Positions 24,923 to 33,710 of a DNA stretch of 64,000 nucleotides are shown piece by piece; position 1 is the first letter of the stretch, and every line of letters starts with the position of its first letter. The notes beneath the pieces were generated by a model. It had not been told where the DNA came from. It saw nothing but the letters and a program-made list of their open reading frames with translations, and searched no databases. Made by a program: the position numbers and the translations under genes. Source of the DNA: a bacterium BMS3Bbin10 (GTDB taxonomy: Bacteria; Pseudomonadota; Alphaproteobacteria; Rhizobiales; Methyloligellaceae); contig BDTT01000131.1 in the NCBI GenBank assembly GCA_002897995.1, forward strand, positions 57,923 to 121,922, written 5' to 3'.

Positions 24923-26594
24923 TGTGTAGAAACTCCGGTCATGGTATGATTCTCGCGTGATTTGCACGGGAGGCAATGATGAGCCGTTTCATTGAGGGCG
25001 TGAGCCGTTCGCAGGGTATGTTGTTTCCGGAAAGCCTGGAGGACTGGATCGATGAGGACAATCCAGTTCGGGTGATCGATGTGTTTGTCGATGAGCTCAC
25101 TCTGGGTGACTTGGGGTTTGCACGGGTTGAGGCGGCTTGCACGGGCAGGCCTGGCTATCATTGTTGCGATTTGCTGAAGCTTTATATCTACGGCTATCTC
25201 AACCGGGTGCAGTCGAGCCGGCGTCTTGAGCGTGAAGCGGGGCGCAATGTTGAGGTGATGTGGCTTACCGGCCGGCTGGCTCCCGACCACAAGACGATTG
25301 CCGACTTCCGCAAGGACAATGGGCGGGCCATCCGCAAGATCTGCAGCCGGTTCGTTTCGCTATGCCGCCAACTTGATTTGTTCGCTGATGCCAGCGTTGC
25401 GATTGACGGTTCCAAGTTCAAGGCGGTCAACAACCGGGACCGGAACTTCACCCGGGCGAAGATGAAGCGGCGCATGAAACAGATTGAGGAGAGCGTTGAA
25501 CGCTATCTGCATCAACTCGACAGCGCTGACCGGCAGGAGCCGTCACAGGCCCTGGCGAGCAGGACGGGGCGGCTGAAGGAGAAGATCGCAAAGCTCAGGC
25601 AGGAGATGCAGCGTCTTGAGGGCGTGCAGGAGCAGATGCTGGAAACACCGGACCGGCAGGTCTCGTTTACTGACCCGGATGCCCGTTCGATGGCGACAAG
25701 CGGCAGAGGCTCTGGCGTTGTCGGCTATAATGTGCAGGCCTCGGTGGACACCACGCACCATCTGATTGCCACCCACAAGGTGACCAATACCGGCAATGAC
25801 CGCTCGCAGCTCGCTCCCATGTCGAAGAAGACCAAGGCCGCCCTGGAGGTGGAGAAACTGGATGTCGTTGCCGACCGGGGCTACTTCGACAGTGGCCAGA
25901 TCCTTGAATGTGATAGGGCGGATATCACGGTCACCCTGCCGAAGCCGCAGACCTCGACTGCCAAGGCGCGGGGCCGCTTTGGAAAACAGGATTTCCGCTA
26001 TGTGGCCGACGACGATGTTTACATCTGTCCGGCCGGCGAGCGCCTGGCCTTCCACTACAGCACTATCGAGAACGGTCTGACCCTGCGCCGTTACTGGACG
26101 AATGTCTGCCAGGCCTGCGCCATCAGAGATAAATGCACCACGGGCAAGGAGCGCCGCGTCACGCGGTGGGAACATGAGCACATTCTTGAAGAGGTCCAGG
26201 CGCGGCTTGATGCACATCCGGAGAAAATGCGCCAGCGCAGGGAAACCGTCGAGCATCCCTTCGGCACCATCAAGATGTGGATGGGATCAACCCACTTCCT
26301 GATGAAGCGATTGAAGAATGTCCGCACCGAAATGGCGCTGCATGTGCTGGCCTATAATCTCAAGCGAGTGATGAGCATCCTGGGCGTCGGACCGCTGATG
26401 GCGGCGATCAGGGCGCAGGCCATGGCGGCCTGAACGAGGCCATTGTCGACCAATTTGCCGCGTCAAGCTGCCGATACCCGGCAAAACCCGCCACACAGAG
26501 GGCAGATAACGCGAAACAGCGGCAAAACCGATCTTCAAACCAAATTGCACACGGTGCCACCAATACCAGGACCGTCAGCCGCCGTTTTGACACA
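24923..26594 (+). mobile_element. Insertion sequence of the IS1182 type, apparently complete
   Basis: The ends are imperfect inverted repeats: TGTGTAGAAACTCCGG at 24923-24938 and, read on the minus strand, TGTGTCAAAACGGCGG at 26594-26579 (12 of 16 bases alike). Between them lies one intact transposase gene. GACCCA occurs near both outer edges (24914-24919 and 26600-26605) but not at equal distance from the ends, so I do not claim it as the target duplication. The element separates the MenA-like gene from the oxidoreductase operon. Confidence 0.75.
24976..26433 (+). CDS. IS1182-family transposase
   Basis: Protein of 485 residues. The N-terminal part has the family block MLFPESLEDWIDEDNPVRVI and LKLYIYGYLNRVQSSRRLERE. 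The DDE catalytic core begins with VAIDGSKFKAVNN, has VVADRGYFDSGQI in the second part, and ends with RRETVEHPFGTIKMWMG, which carries the glutamate. A coiled segment (KRRMKQIEESVERYL) and the cysteine set ICPAGE...CQACAIRDKC are also typical. The frame is intact, so the element may still be active. Codon use is not obviously different from its neighbours. Confidence 0.95.
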   Translation: MMSRFIEGVSRSQGMLFPESLEDWIDEDNPVRVIDVFVDELTLGDLGFARVEAACTGRPGYHCCDLLKLYIYGYLNRVQSSRRLEREAGRNVEVMWLTGRLAPDHKTIADFRKDNGRAIRKICSRFVSLCRQLDLFADASVAIDGSKFKAVNNRDRNFTRAKMKRRMKQIEESVERYLHQLDSADRQEPSQALASRTGRLKEKIAKLRQEMQRLEGVQEQMLETPDRQVSFTDPDARSMATSGRGSGVVGYNVQASVDTTHHLIATHKVTNTGNDRSQLAPMSKKTKAALEVEKLDVVADRGYFDSGQILECDRADITVTLPKPQTSTAKARGRFGKQDFRYVADDDVYICPAGERLAFHYSTIENGLTLRRYWTNVCQACAIRDKCTTGKERRVTRWEHEHILEEVQARLDAHPEKMRQRRETVEHPFGTIKMWMGSTHFLMKRLKNVRTEMALHVLAYNLKRVMSILGVGPLMAAIRAQAMAA

Positions 26595-26627
26595 ACCAAG
26601 ACCCAACTCGGACATCAGCGCCGTCCG

Positions 26628-28265
26628 TCAAAGGTTCTCCGCCACCATCTTGATGGCGCCGCAGGGGCATTCGGCGGCGCACATGCCGCAGCCCTTGCAG
26701 TAGTCGTAATTGAAGCGAAAGCGGTCGCCGGGGCCGAGCTTGATGACCGCATTATCGGGGCAAATGCCGTAGCAGTTGTCGCATTCGAAGCAGTTGCCGC
26801 AAGAGAGACACCGCCTGGCCTCGTAGAGCGCGTTGTCCTCGGTCAGGCCCTTGAGCACTTCCTCGAACCCCGTCTGCCGGCGCACGATGTCGAGCGCGGA
26901 CTGCACCGTTTGCGGTGCGTCGTCATAATACCAGGTGTTGAGATCGTCAAATCCGGCCAGTTCATGCTTCTCGGGATTTTCGAAGCTCTCGCCGCGGAGC
27001 CAGGCGTCGATGTTGCGCGCCGCCTTCTTTCCGTGACCGACAGCGACGGTCACCGTGCGCTCGGCCAGCACCATGTCGCCGCCAGCAAACAGGCCAGTGC
27101 GGCCGGTCATCATCCGTGTGTCGACCTGGACGACGCCGTCCTTGGCGATATCGACGCCGGGGACACGTTCCAAGAAAGCCGTATCGACGTCCTGCCCGAG
27201 CGCCAGGATCAGGGTATCGGCCTCGATGGTCTCGAACTCGCCGGTCGGCTGGGGGCGTCCGTCGGCGTCGATTTCCATCTTTTCGACGGTGACCATGGTC
27301 TCGTCGATCTGCTTGATGGTGCGCAGCCAATGGATGATCACGCCTTCCTCTTCGGCCTCGGTAGCCTCGAAGTCGTGGGCGGGCATTTCCGTGCGCGAGC
27401 GCCGGTAGACGATCATGGATTCATCAGCACCCAGCCGCTTCGCCGTTCGCGCCACATCCATTGCCGTGTTGCCGCCGCCGTAGATAATGACGCGGCGACC
27501 CAGTTGCGGCGGCTCGCCCCCCGCTTCCATGCCGCGCAGCACGCTGACGGCGTCGAGGATTTTTCCCGCCGCATGGGCCGGAATATCGATACGCTTGGCG
27601 AGATGAGCGCCAACGGCGACGAAGACGGCGTCGAAGCCTTCTTTTTCGAAGGCGCCCTCGATATCGCCGACCTTGACGTTGAGTTCCAGTTCCACCCCCA
27701 TATCCAGGATGCGCTGGATTTCATAGTCGAGAACGTCGCGTGGCAGGCGGTATTTGGGGATACCGAAGCGCATCATGCCGCCCGCCGCGGGCCCGGCCTC
27801 GCGGATAGTGACGGCGTGGCCGAGGCGGGTCAGGTGATAAGCGGCGCTGAGCCCGCTCGGCCCGGCGCCAATGACCAGCACCCGATTGCCCGAGGGCTCG
27901 GCGTCGAAGATGACCTTCCACTTTTGTTCCCAGGCCTGGCGGCCGAGGAAGCGTTCGATGGCGTGGATGCCGACAGTCTCGTCCATTTTGGCGCGGTTGC
28001 ACTCTGTTTCACAAGGGTGGTAGCAGACACGGCCCATGACGCCCGGCAACGGGTTGTCTTCCATCAACACCTGCCATGCGCGCTCATAGTCTCCCTCCTC
28101 GGCGTGGTACAACCATTTCTGGATATTCTCACCGGCCGGGCATGCATTGTTGCAGGGCGGCAGGCGGTCGACATAGAGCGGTCTTTCAGTCCGCCACGAT
28201 CCCGTCTGGTTGGCGAGGCTCGTGCCGGGGTCGAGGGTGATGGCGAAGGGAAGCTGTTTTCTCAA
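26628..28265 (-). CDS. FAD/NAD(P)-binding FeS oxidoreductase subunit fused to a C-terminal ferredoxin domain
   Basis: Protein of 545 residues in three parts: an N-terminal cysteine region (CNNACPAGENIQ, CYHPCETECNR) like the small subunit of glutamate synthase; an FAD domain (VLVIGAGPSGLSAAYHL) with an NAD(P) domain (IIYGGGNTAMDVART); and a C-terminal two-cluster ferredoxin (CLSCGNCFECDNCYGICP, CKGCGMCAAECPCG). It is the last gene of the 2-oxoacid oxidoreductase operon and should pass electrons from that enzyme to NAD(P), as PadH does in phenylglyoxylate dehydrogenase. The start is TTG, overlapping the previous stop as TTGA, with an AGGGAAAG ribosome site. Plain GltD is less likely, as no large subunit is present. 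Confidence 0.87.
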   Translation of the reverse strand: MRKQLPFAITLDPGTSLANQTGSWRTERPLYVDRLPPCNNACPAGENIQKWLYHAEEGDYERAWQVLMEDNPLPGVMGRVCYHPCETECNRAKMDETVGIHAIERFLGRQAWEQKWKVIFDAEPSGNRVLVIGAGPSGLSAAYHLTRLGHAVTIREAGPAAGGMMRFGIPKYRLPRDVLDYEIQRILDMGVELELNVKVGDIEGAFEKEGFDAVFVAVGAHLAKRIDIPAHAAGKILDAVSVLRGMEAGGEPPQLGRRVIIYGGGNTAMDVARTAKRLGADESMIVYRRSRTEMPAHDFEATEAEEEGVIIHWLRTIKQIDETMVTVEKMEIDADGRPQPTGEFETIEADTLILALGQDVDTAFLERVPGVDIAKDGVVQVDTRMMTGRTGLFAGGDMVLAERTVTVAVGHGKKAARNIDAWLRGESFENPEKHELAGFDDLNTWYYDDAPQTVQSALDIVRRQTGFEEVLKGLTEDNALYEARRCLSCGNCFECDNCYGICPDNAVIKLGPGDRFRFNYDYCKGCGMCAAECPCGAIKMVAENL

Positions 28266-29281
28266 GGGCTTTCCCTTTCGCCCAGAAGGTTAAACCGTTC
28301 AATGTTAGCATCCGCCATGCGCTGCAACCGGGCGATGCGTGTCGTGTCCTCCTGGCCTTTTTTGAACAAATGCGCAAAGCGGCGTTGCGGCGCCAAATAA
28401 TCTTTCACCGGCACCCGGCGACGGATCTTGTTGGACCGTGTTACCTCGCCATGTTCGGCCTCGAATAACGGAAACAGCCCGCTTTCGACGGCCATGCGGG
28501 CAATGTGGATGGTGGCGTCCGAGGCGGTGCCCCAGCCCAGCGGGCAGGGCACCATAATGTGGATATAGCGCGCGCCCGGGATGTGCATGGCCTTTGTAAC
28601 CTTGTCTTCCAGGTCGTGAAGATAGGCGACACTGGCGGTGGCGACGTAAGGGATATTATGGGCCATGGCGATGAGGGGCAGGTTTTTGCCGGTGCCAAAC
28701 ACATTGCCGGGGGCATCTCCGAGCGCAGGCGTGGTCGCGGTTCGCGCAGTCGGCGGCGTCGCTGAGGAGCGCTGCACGCCGGTGTTCATATAGCCCTCAT
28801 TGTCGTAGCAAAGATAGAGAACATCGTCGTTGCGTTCGAACATGCCGGACAAGCACCCGAACCCGATATCCGTCGTGCCGCCGTCACCGCCTTGCGCCAC
28901 AACTTTCACTTCGCTCCGGCCCTTACGCCGCATGGCGGCCGCGACCCCCGTCGCCACGGCGGGTGCGTTGCCGAACAGCGAATGCAGCCAGGGAATCTGC
29001 CACGACGTCTCGGGATAGGGCGTGGTGAAGACCTCGAGACACCCTGTCGCGTTGACGGCTACCAGTTGCCCCTCGGCCGCGCGCATGGCGGCGTCCAACG
29101 CATAGCGCGCGCCCAGCGCCTCGCCGCAGCCCTGGCAGGCGCGGTGCCCGGACGTGATGGCGTTGGAGCGGTCCATCGAGGACTGCACGCTGCGTGCGCC
29201 CTTATCTATCAGCCGGTTGCCGACCGTGTGCGTGCCGGTCTGGTAGAATTTGACCCGTTGCAGGGCGGTTTCTTCTGTCAT
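28262..29281 (-). CDS. 2-Oxoacid:acceptor oxidoreductase beta subunit (thiamine-diphosphate binding)
   Basis: Protein of 339 residues matching the beta chain of pyruvate/2-oxoacid:ferredoxin oxidoreductases. GHRACQGCGEALGAR carries the first cluster or cofactor cysteines, AQGGDGGTTDIGFGCLSG is the thiamine-diphosphate motif (GDG...), and DNEGYMNTGVQRS and PCPLGWGTASDATIHIARMAV follow. With the alpha and gamma chains it cleaves a 2-oxoacid and CoA to an acyl-CoA, CO2 and low-potential electrons. The ATG at 29281 was chosen because it gives MTEETALQRVKFYQTG, the usual lead; the open frame upstream runs into the alpha-chain gene. Confidence 0.9.
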   Translation of the reverse strand: MTEETALQRVKFYQTGTHTVGNRLIDKGARSVQSSMDRSNAITSGHRACQGCGEALGARYALDAAMRAAEGQLVAVNATGCLEVFTTPYPETSWQIPWLHSLFGNAPAVATGVAAAMRRKGRSEVKVVAQGGDGGTTDIGFGCLSGMFERNDDVLYLCYDNEGYMNTGVQRSSATPPTARTATTPALGDAPGNVFGTGKNLPLIAMAHNIPYVATASVAYLHDLEDKVTKAMHIPGARYIHIMVPCPLGWGTASDATIHIARMAVESGLFPLFEAEHGEVTRSNKIRRRVPVKDYLAPQRRFAHLFKKGQEDTTRIARLQRMADANIERFNLLGERESP

Positions 29282-29294
29282 GACCGCAACTCCA

Positions 29295-30551
29295 TTATTC
29301 GTCGCCGGCGACGGCGGCAGCGCCGAGACTCTTGAGAATATTCTCGGCCGTCGGGCCCGAGCGCCGAATTCCTCGGGCGCGCAAGATTTCGCGCTCCACC
29401 GCACCGTGATCCAAATCGAGAAACTGCACGTCGGGCAGGCGGCCCTTCGCCGCCGCCTCAAGGATCCCGCGCAACGACGCCATTGTGATGGGCCTCCCGC
29501 CGAGACCGGCGATGACGGTGTAAACAGGCACCGCCATCTCCCTGAGCGCCATGCGGACGTTGGAAGCGAGAATGCCGCCGAGCCCCGGCGCCAGACTCTT
29601 CTCGATCACGACGACGTGCTTGGCGCCGGCCAGCGTGGCTTCCAGTTCATCCAGCGGGAACGGCCGGAACGAACAGATACTGATCGAACCGACGGCGGCG
29701 CCTTCGTCACGCATCGCATCCACGACTTCCTTGATGGTGCCATTGACTGAACCCAGCGCGACGGCGATGGTTTCCGCGCCCTCGGTTCGGTACGGGTGAA
29801 TGAGGCCGCCCGATTCGCGGTCGAAAACATCCTTGAACACGGCGCCGATTTCAGGGATCAGGCGCAGCGCCTGCAACTGCTTTTCATGGGCCAGATAGCG
29901 CACCTCGGTAAACGCCTCGGGACCGACCATGGCGCCGATGGAATACGGTTCCACCGGGTCCAGGACCTGCACCGGATCATAGGGCGGCAGGAAGGCATCG
30001 ATCTCCTCCTGGGTTGGAACATCAATGCGTTCGTAGGCATGAGTCAGGATGAACCCGTCCATGCAGACCATGACCGGGGAGCTCAGTTCCTCGGCCAGGC
30101 GAAAGGCCTGAATGTGCAGATCGACGGCTTCCTGATTGGTTTCGGCAAACAACTGAATCCAGCCGGCGTCCTTTACAGACATGGCGTCGGTGTGGTCGTT
30201 CCAGATGTTGATGGGGGCGCCGATGGCGCGGTTGCCGATCGTCATGACGATGGGAAGACCAAGCCCGGCGGCGTTATAAACTGCCTCGGCCATGAACAGG
30301 ATGCCCTGGCTGGCCGTCGCCGTATAGGTGCGCGCGCCAGCCGCCGAGGCGCCGATGGCGACGGAAAGGGCGGCGAATTCGGATTCCACGTTGATAAATT
30401 CGCAGTTTTCCAACGCGCCCGATTTCACCAGCGCGCCGACACCCTCGACGATATGGGTCTGGGGCGTGATGGGATAGGCGCATACAACTTCCGGCCGGCA
30501 AAGCGCGATGGCCTCGGCGACGGCGATGGAGCCTTCTATCTGCTTCAGCAC
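29295..30551 (-). CDS. 2-Oxoacid:acceptor oxidoreductase alpha subunit
   Basis: Protein of 418 residues. It starts with the alpha-chain signature GSIAVAEAIALCRPEVVCAYPITPQTHI, followed by NVESEFAALSVAIGASAAGAR and TATASQGILFMAEAVYNAAG, which form the substrate and CoA side of the active site; the C-terminal half is the transketolase-like domain (VGSISICSFRPFPLDEL). It overlaps the gamma-chain gene by 7 bases at its 5' end and leads into the beta chain after 13 bases, so the four genes form one transcript. Substrate preference (pyruvate, phenylglyoxylate or another 2-oxoacid) cannot be told from the sequence. Confidence 0.92.
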   Translation of the reverse strand: MLKQIEGSIAVAEAIALCRPEVVCAYPITPQTHIVEGVGALVKSGALENCEFINVESEFAALSVAIGASAAGARTYTATASQGILFMAEAVYNAAGLGLPIVMTIGNRAIGAPINIWNDHTDAMSVKDAGWIQLFAETNQEAVDLHIQAFRLAEELSSPVMVCMDGFILTHAYERIDVPTQEEIDAFLPPYDPVQVLDPVEPYSIGAMVGPEAFTEVRYLAHEKQLQALRLIPEIGAVFKDVFDRESGGLIHPYRTEGAETIAVALGSVNGTIKEVVDAMRDEGAAVGSISICSFRPFPLDELEATLAGAKHVVVIEKSLAPGLGGILASNVRMALREMAVPVYTVIAGLGGRPITMASLRGILEAAAKGRLPDVQFLDLDHGAVEREILRARGIRRSGPTAENILKSLGAAAVAGDE

Positions 30552-31129
30552 GCTGTCATTCCCTTGGCCCCCATCGCCTTGGCGATGTCGAAGGCTTCGC
30601 GAGCGGCGGCGGCGTTGGCGGCGCCGACGTCGCCGGAAAACTTCTCAAGAATGGCCTGTTCGACCGAGTCAAAGTGGATTTGTCCCGATATGGCGGCGAA
30701 ACCGCCAAGGAGCGCGGCGTTGGGCAGCGGACGCCCGACGTGCCTCAGCGCCAATTCCGTCGCGCCGACACAACAGACGTGATGGGCGGGAAATCTCGCC
30801 ACATACTCGGCGATCCCCAGCTCCTCAAACGTTCGCCGCGAATTGATGAGAATGTAGCCTTGCGGATTGAGCCCCTTGAAGACATCGACGGAATGCAGCA
30901 GCGTTGGGTCCTGGATGATCAGGGCATCGGGTGCGCTGATCGGTTCGCGAAGCCGGATTTCTTTGTCGTCCATACGGCAATATGACACGACAGGCGCCCC
31001 CATGCGTTCAGAACCGAAGCTGGGAAAGGCCTGGGCGTATTTGTCTTCCGTAAAGGCCGCAACGGAAAGGAGTTCTGCGGCGGTTACGACGCCCTGGCCG
31101 CCTCGCCCATGAATTCGCACCTGAAACAT
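30545..31129 (-). CDS. 2-Oxoacid:acceptor oxidoreductase gamma subunit
   Basis: Protein of 194 residues with the gamma-chain hallmark FQVRIHGRGGQGVVTAAELL at the N-terminus, then FPSFGSERMGAPVVSYCR and DALIIQDPTLL. This chain binds CoA in the family. It is the first gene of the operon gamma-alpha-beta-flavoprotein. This gene content and the NAD(P)-linked last gene resemble phenylglyoxylate dehydrogenase (Pad) of denitrifying aromatic degraders. Its promoter must lie in the 460-base gap shared with the divergent sdhC gene, which holds one perfect and one near-perfect FNR-type box. Confidence 0.92.
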   Translation of the reverse strand: MFQVRIHGRGGQGVVTAAELLSVAAFTEDKYAQAFPSFGSERMGAPVVSYCRMDDKEIRLREPISAPDALIIQDPTLLHSVDVFKGLNPQGYILINSRRTFEELGIAEYVARFPAHHVCCVGATELALRHVGRPLPNAALLGGFAAISGQIHFDSVEQAILEKFSGDVGAANAAAAREAFDIAKAMGAKGMTAC

Positions 31130-31481
31130 TCAGTCTTGTCCTGGTTCCTGCCGGTTTGGACTGTGGCCTAATCTCCATGCATTGCGCCGATACGTTTGAT
31201 CCGCGGTTGATAAGGGGATCGTTTGCACCTGTTATGCGTCGTTTTTCATCAATCAGATCCGTTCTTCCGATCCTTCAAATTTAACGATCCCCACAGATCA
31301 TGCAATTTTGGCCTCGCAGAATCCCAGTGTAATTGATCGACAACAAAATGCAGCGGAAATCTGATGTCCTGTTGGCTGCTTAAGAGGGCAAAGCAGAAGG
31401 GCCATGCAGGCAAACGTGATCTACGCGGGGCTAACAACAAAAACCCGAAACACAAGAAGCTTGACTATGACGCCCGAATTT

Positions 31482-31495
31482 TTGATCGATATCAA
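31482..31495. promoter_or_regulatory. FNR/ANR-type operator upstream of sdhC
   Basis: TTGATCGATATCAA is a perfect copy of the FNR consensus TTGAT-N4-ATCAA, about 95 bases before the sdhC start. A near-perfect site, TTGATCGACAACAA, is at 31333-31346 in the same divergent gap, on the side of the 2-oxoacid oxidoreductase operon. The Crp/Fnr protein encoded at 32506-33240 has a recognition helix that would fit such sites. No further feature was found in 31130-31589. Confidence 0.75.
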
Positions 31496-31589
31496 TTCAG
31501 ATTGCCGAAATGCGCAGTAGGCTCGATTTCCCACTGGATGATTTGCGGCAGGGCTGGAACCGGGTCCGATATCCCCCAGGAGATGCAAC

Positions 31590-31994
31590 ATGGCGGGCAC
31601 CAGATCACCGACCGAGCGGCCGCTTTCCCCGCATCTTGAAATTTATCGGCTCACATTCACGTTCCTGATGTCGGGATTCCACCGGGTCACGGGCTTCGTG
31701 CTCTATTTCGGCATGGCGATACCGGTTGCGTGGCTGCTGGCGGCCGCGGCCGGACCGGAATGGTTCGATTTCGTCAACGGCCTGATTGGAACGTTTCTCG
31801 GCCGCCTGGTTCTGTTCGGCTATAGCTGGGGGCTGATCCACCACATGCTCGGCGGTGTCCGCCATCTGATCTGGGACACCGGCCGGGGGCTCGATCTGGT
31901 ATCGATCGAGGTCTTCGCCCGGGCGACGATCATCGGCTCGGCCGCTCTCACCGCCGCGCTATGGCTCGCCGCATACGCATTGGGAGGCCTTTAG
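31590..31994 (+). CDS. sdhC: Succinate dehydrogenase cytochrome b556 subunit (SdhC), orphan copy
   Basis: Protein of 134 residues: the lead RPLSPHLEIYRL, three helices, and the haem/quinone region HHMLGGVRHLIWDTGRG, all diagnostic for SdhC. It anchors the flavoprotein and FeS subunits of complex II in the inner membrane and helps bind haem b and quinone. An AGGAG ribosome site precedes the ATG. Here only sdhC and sdhD are present, with no sdhA or sdhB after them. The FNR-type box upstream suggests control by oxygen supply, so this may be a second anchor set for fumarate reduction or for another partner. Confidence 0.9.
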   Translation: MAGTRSPTERPLSPHLEIYRLTFTFLMSGFHRVTGFVLYFGMAIPVAWLLAAAAGPEWFDFVNGLIGTFLGRLVLFGYSWGLIHHMLGGVRHLIWDTGRGLDLVSIEVFARATIIGSAALTAALWLAAYALGGL

Positions 31995-31996
31995 AC

Positions 31997-32377
31997 ATGA
32001 GATTGCGCACGCCACTTGGCAACGCCCGCGGTCTGGGTTCGGCCCATGAGGGCACCGAGGTTTTCTGGACTCAGCGGCTCACGTCGATAGCCAGCATCCC
32101 CCTGACCTTTTTTCTGGTCGGGTCATGCCTGTATCTCATCGGCGCCGACTATGAGGCGGCGCGGGCCTTTATCTCTTCGGTTTTCGCCGCTCCGGCGCTG
32201 ATTCTGGTCGTGATCGTTTTCGTGTGGCACATGTGCATCGGCATGGAGGAAATCCTCGTAGATTACGTGCACTCTCCCGCTCTCAAATTCGCGGGCCTGA
32301 TTTTCAACATCTTTTTTTCGGTATTTCTCGGCCTGACCGGCGTTTACGCAATACTGAAACTGAGCTTCGGCGCCTGA
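31997..32377 (+). CDS. sdhD: Succinate dehydrogenase membrane anchor subunit (SdhD), orphan copy
   Basis: Protein of 126 residues with three helices. The lead LRTPLGNARGLGSAHEGTEVFWTQRLTSIA is typical of alphaproteobacterial SdhD, and HMCIGMEEILVDYVH carries the haem-ligand histidine and the quinone-side tyrosine region. I chose the ATG at 31997, two bases after the sdhC stop; the frame is open further upstream within sdhC. After its stop only a short unassigned stretch precedes the Crp/Fnr gene, so the flavoprotein genes of complex II are missing from this locus. Confidence 0.88.
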   Translation: MRLRTPLGNARGLGSAHEGTEVFWTQRLTSIASIPLTFFLVGSCLYLIGADYEAARAFISSVFAAPALILVVIVFVWHMCIGMEEILVDYVHSPALKFAGLIFNIFFSVFLGLTGVYAILKLSFGA

Positions 32378-32505
32378 CATGGCGGGCAAAGCAAACCGCA
32401 AGGGCAACGGATCCACCGCCCCAGCCGATTAACGCGGTGCAATCCTATGTATGAATTTGTACTGAAAAAAAGTCGGTAGCCAAGGGTGACGCGGTTTGCA
32501 AGGTG

Positions 32506-33240
32506 ATGGTGAACAAGGATCGACCAAAACACGATTTGACGGCGCCTTGTCTTAGTGCCCGTGCCCGTGCCAAGACCGAGTGGGATGCGTTGAAGCCTGA
32601 TGAGATTGATCTGTTCAATCGCAATGTCGTTTGTAGGAAGTACAAGGCAGCACAAGTCATCTTCCATCAGGGCGATCCTTGCAGGGGCCTATATTTCGTT
32701 GAAAGTGGTCTCGTCGCCGTCCGTAAGGTCGATGAAGAGGGGAAGTCGGCGATAGTCCGTCTCGCCTATCAAGGCGACACCCTTGGCTACCGACCTCTGT
32801 TGGCGAAGCAGTGCCATCGCGCCACCGCCGAAGTGATCAATAATTCCCGCATCTGTTTTTTGGACGCGCCGACAATGCGCCGCTTACTGCTCAGCAATCC
32901 CAAACTGGGCATGCTGTTCCTGGAACATACAGCGCAGGCCCTCGGCGAGGCCGAGGAACGCTTGTACCAGGTCGCGGCATTGAGCGTTCGGACGCGAATC
33001 ATCCATCTTCTAATCTTACTGTGCGATCACTACGGCTCGACCACCGGTGACGGCACTTTGTTTGTCGAGTTACCGATAACACGGCGCGACCTGGCAAACA
33101 TGATCGGCGCGCGATCCGAGACGGTATCGCGGGCGTTTCGAGACATACAGAATGACGGTCTCCTGAAACTCTCCGGTCGCACGGTCCGCTTCGATCACGT
33201 CGGTCTCCTCATCGATGAACTTCACTATAACCTCCACTGA
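32506..33240 (+). CDS. Crp/Fnr-family transcriptional regulator
   Basis: Protein of 244 residues. An N-terminal cyclic-nucleotide-binding-like beta barrel (FHQGDPCRGLYFVESGLVAV) is followed by a long helix and a C-terminal winged helix (PITRRDLANMIGARSETVSRAFRDI). The recognition helix has E-x2-S-R as in FNR, so TTGAT-N4-ATCAA sites are the expected target, and one lies 1 kb upstream. The N-terminus lacks the four-cysteine set that holds the FNR oxygen-sensing cluster, so it probably senses another signal (DNR- or FixK-like). The start is uncertain: GTG 32503, ATG 32506 and GTG 32509 are adjacent. It precedes the respiratory operon and may control it. Confidence 0.88.
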   Translation: MVNKDRPKHDLTAPCLSARARAKTEWDALKPDEIDLFNRNVVCRKYKAAQVIFHQGDPCRGLYFVESGLVAVRKVDEEGKSAIVRLAYQGDTLGYRPLLAKQCHRATAEVINNSRICFLDAPTMRRLLLSNPKLGMLFLEHTAQALGEAEERLYQVAALSVRTRIIHLLILLCDHYGSTTGDGTLFVELPITRRDLANMIGARSETVSRAFRDIQNDGLLKLSGRTVRFDHVGLLIDELHYNLH

Positions 33241-33511
33241 TCCCCGGCAGTATCGCCCCGTGACGAGCGGCAAGGCAATCACCGGCCCGGACGTCAAACG
33301 CCGTATGTTTGGCGGTTGCATCATTAATCCGCGATTCTTGACCTATGTCATTGTTTCCAAAACCCGGCGGGCACATGATAACCAAGCATAAATACAATAG
33401 GAATCTGGTCGAGAAGACTGGTCAGGTGGTGCTGATCTTTGAAATTATTTCGGCCTTTCAATAATGTTGCATCAACAATGATGAGGGAGGTTTTAATAAT
33501 GTATATTTTAC

Positions 33512-33628
33512 TCACTCAAAGAGGCTCAGATCGTCATTGAGCAATGGCGTAAACACTACAACGCCAAACACTCCCATAGTGCGCTCGGATACAAACCACC
33601 CGCACCGGAATCAATCTTCAAATTGTAG
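33512..33628 (+). pseudogene. IS3-family transposase (OrfB) 3' remnant
   Basis: The last 39 codons of an integrase-type transposase remain: SLKEAQIVIEQWRKHYNAKH followed by SHSALGYKPPAPESIFKL and a stop. The glutamate of the DDE core and the HSALGY-KPP-APE block are diagnostic for IS3 elements. The 5' part is gone; bases 33241-33511 before it show no gene. It lies 83 bases before the start of the respiratory operon and marks a past insertion or deletion event at this edge. Confidence 0.85.
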
Positions 33629-33710
33629 AAAAGGCCATTAATGAACCAACATTCAAACTAGACCAATCAGGGGGGACTGATCAGCAACGCTAAAAGGAGG
33701 CGATAAAGTC

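Noticed and set aside
24914..26605. GACCCA at both outer sides of the IS1182-type element as its target-site duplication
   Set aside because: The distances from the two inverted repeats differ by two bases, so it may be chance; the empty site is needed to decide.
31198..31212. Two TTGAT half-sites as an FNR box for the 2-oxoacid oxidoreductase operon
   Set aside because: They are direct repeats rather than the inverted TTGAT-N4-ATCAA arrangement.
31364..31639. 91-codon plus-strand frame before sdhC
   Set aside because: It runs through the FNR box and overlaps sdhC in another frame; composition looks random.
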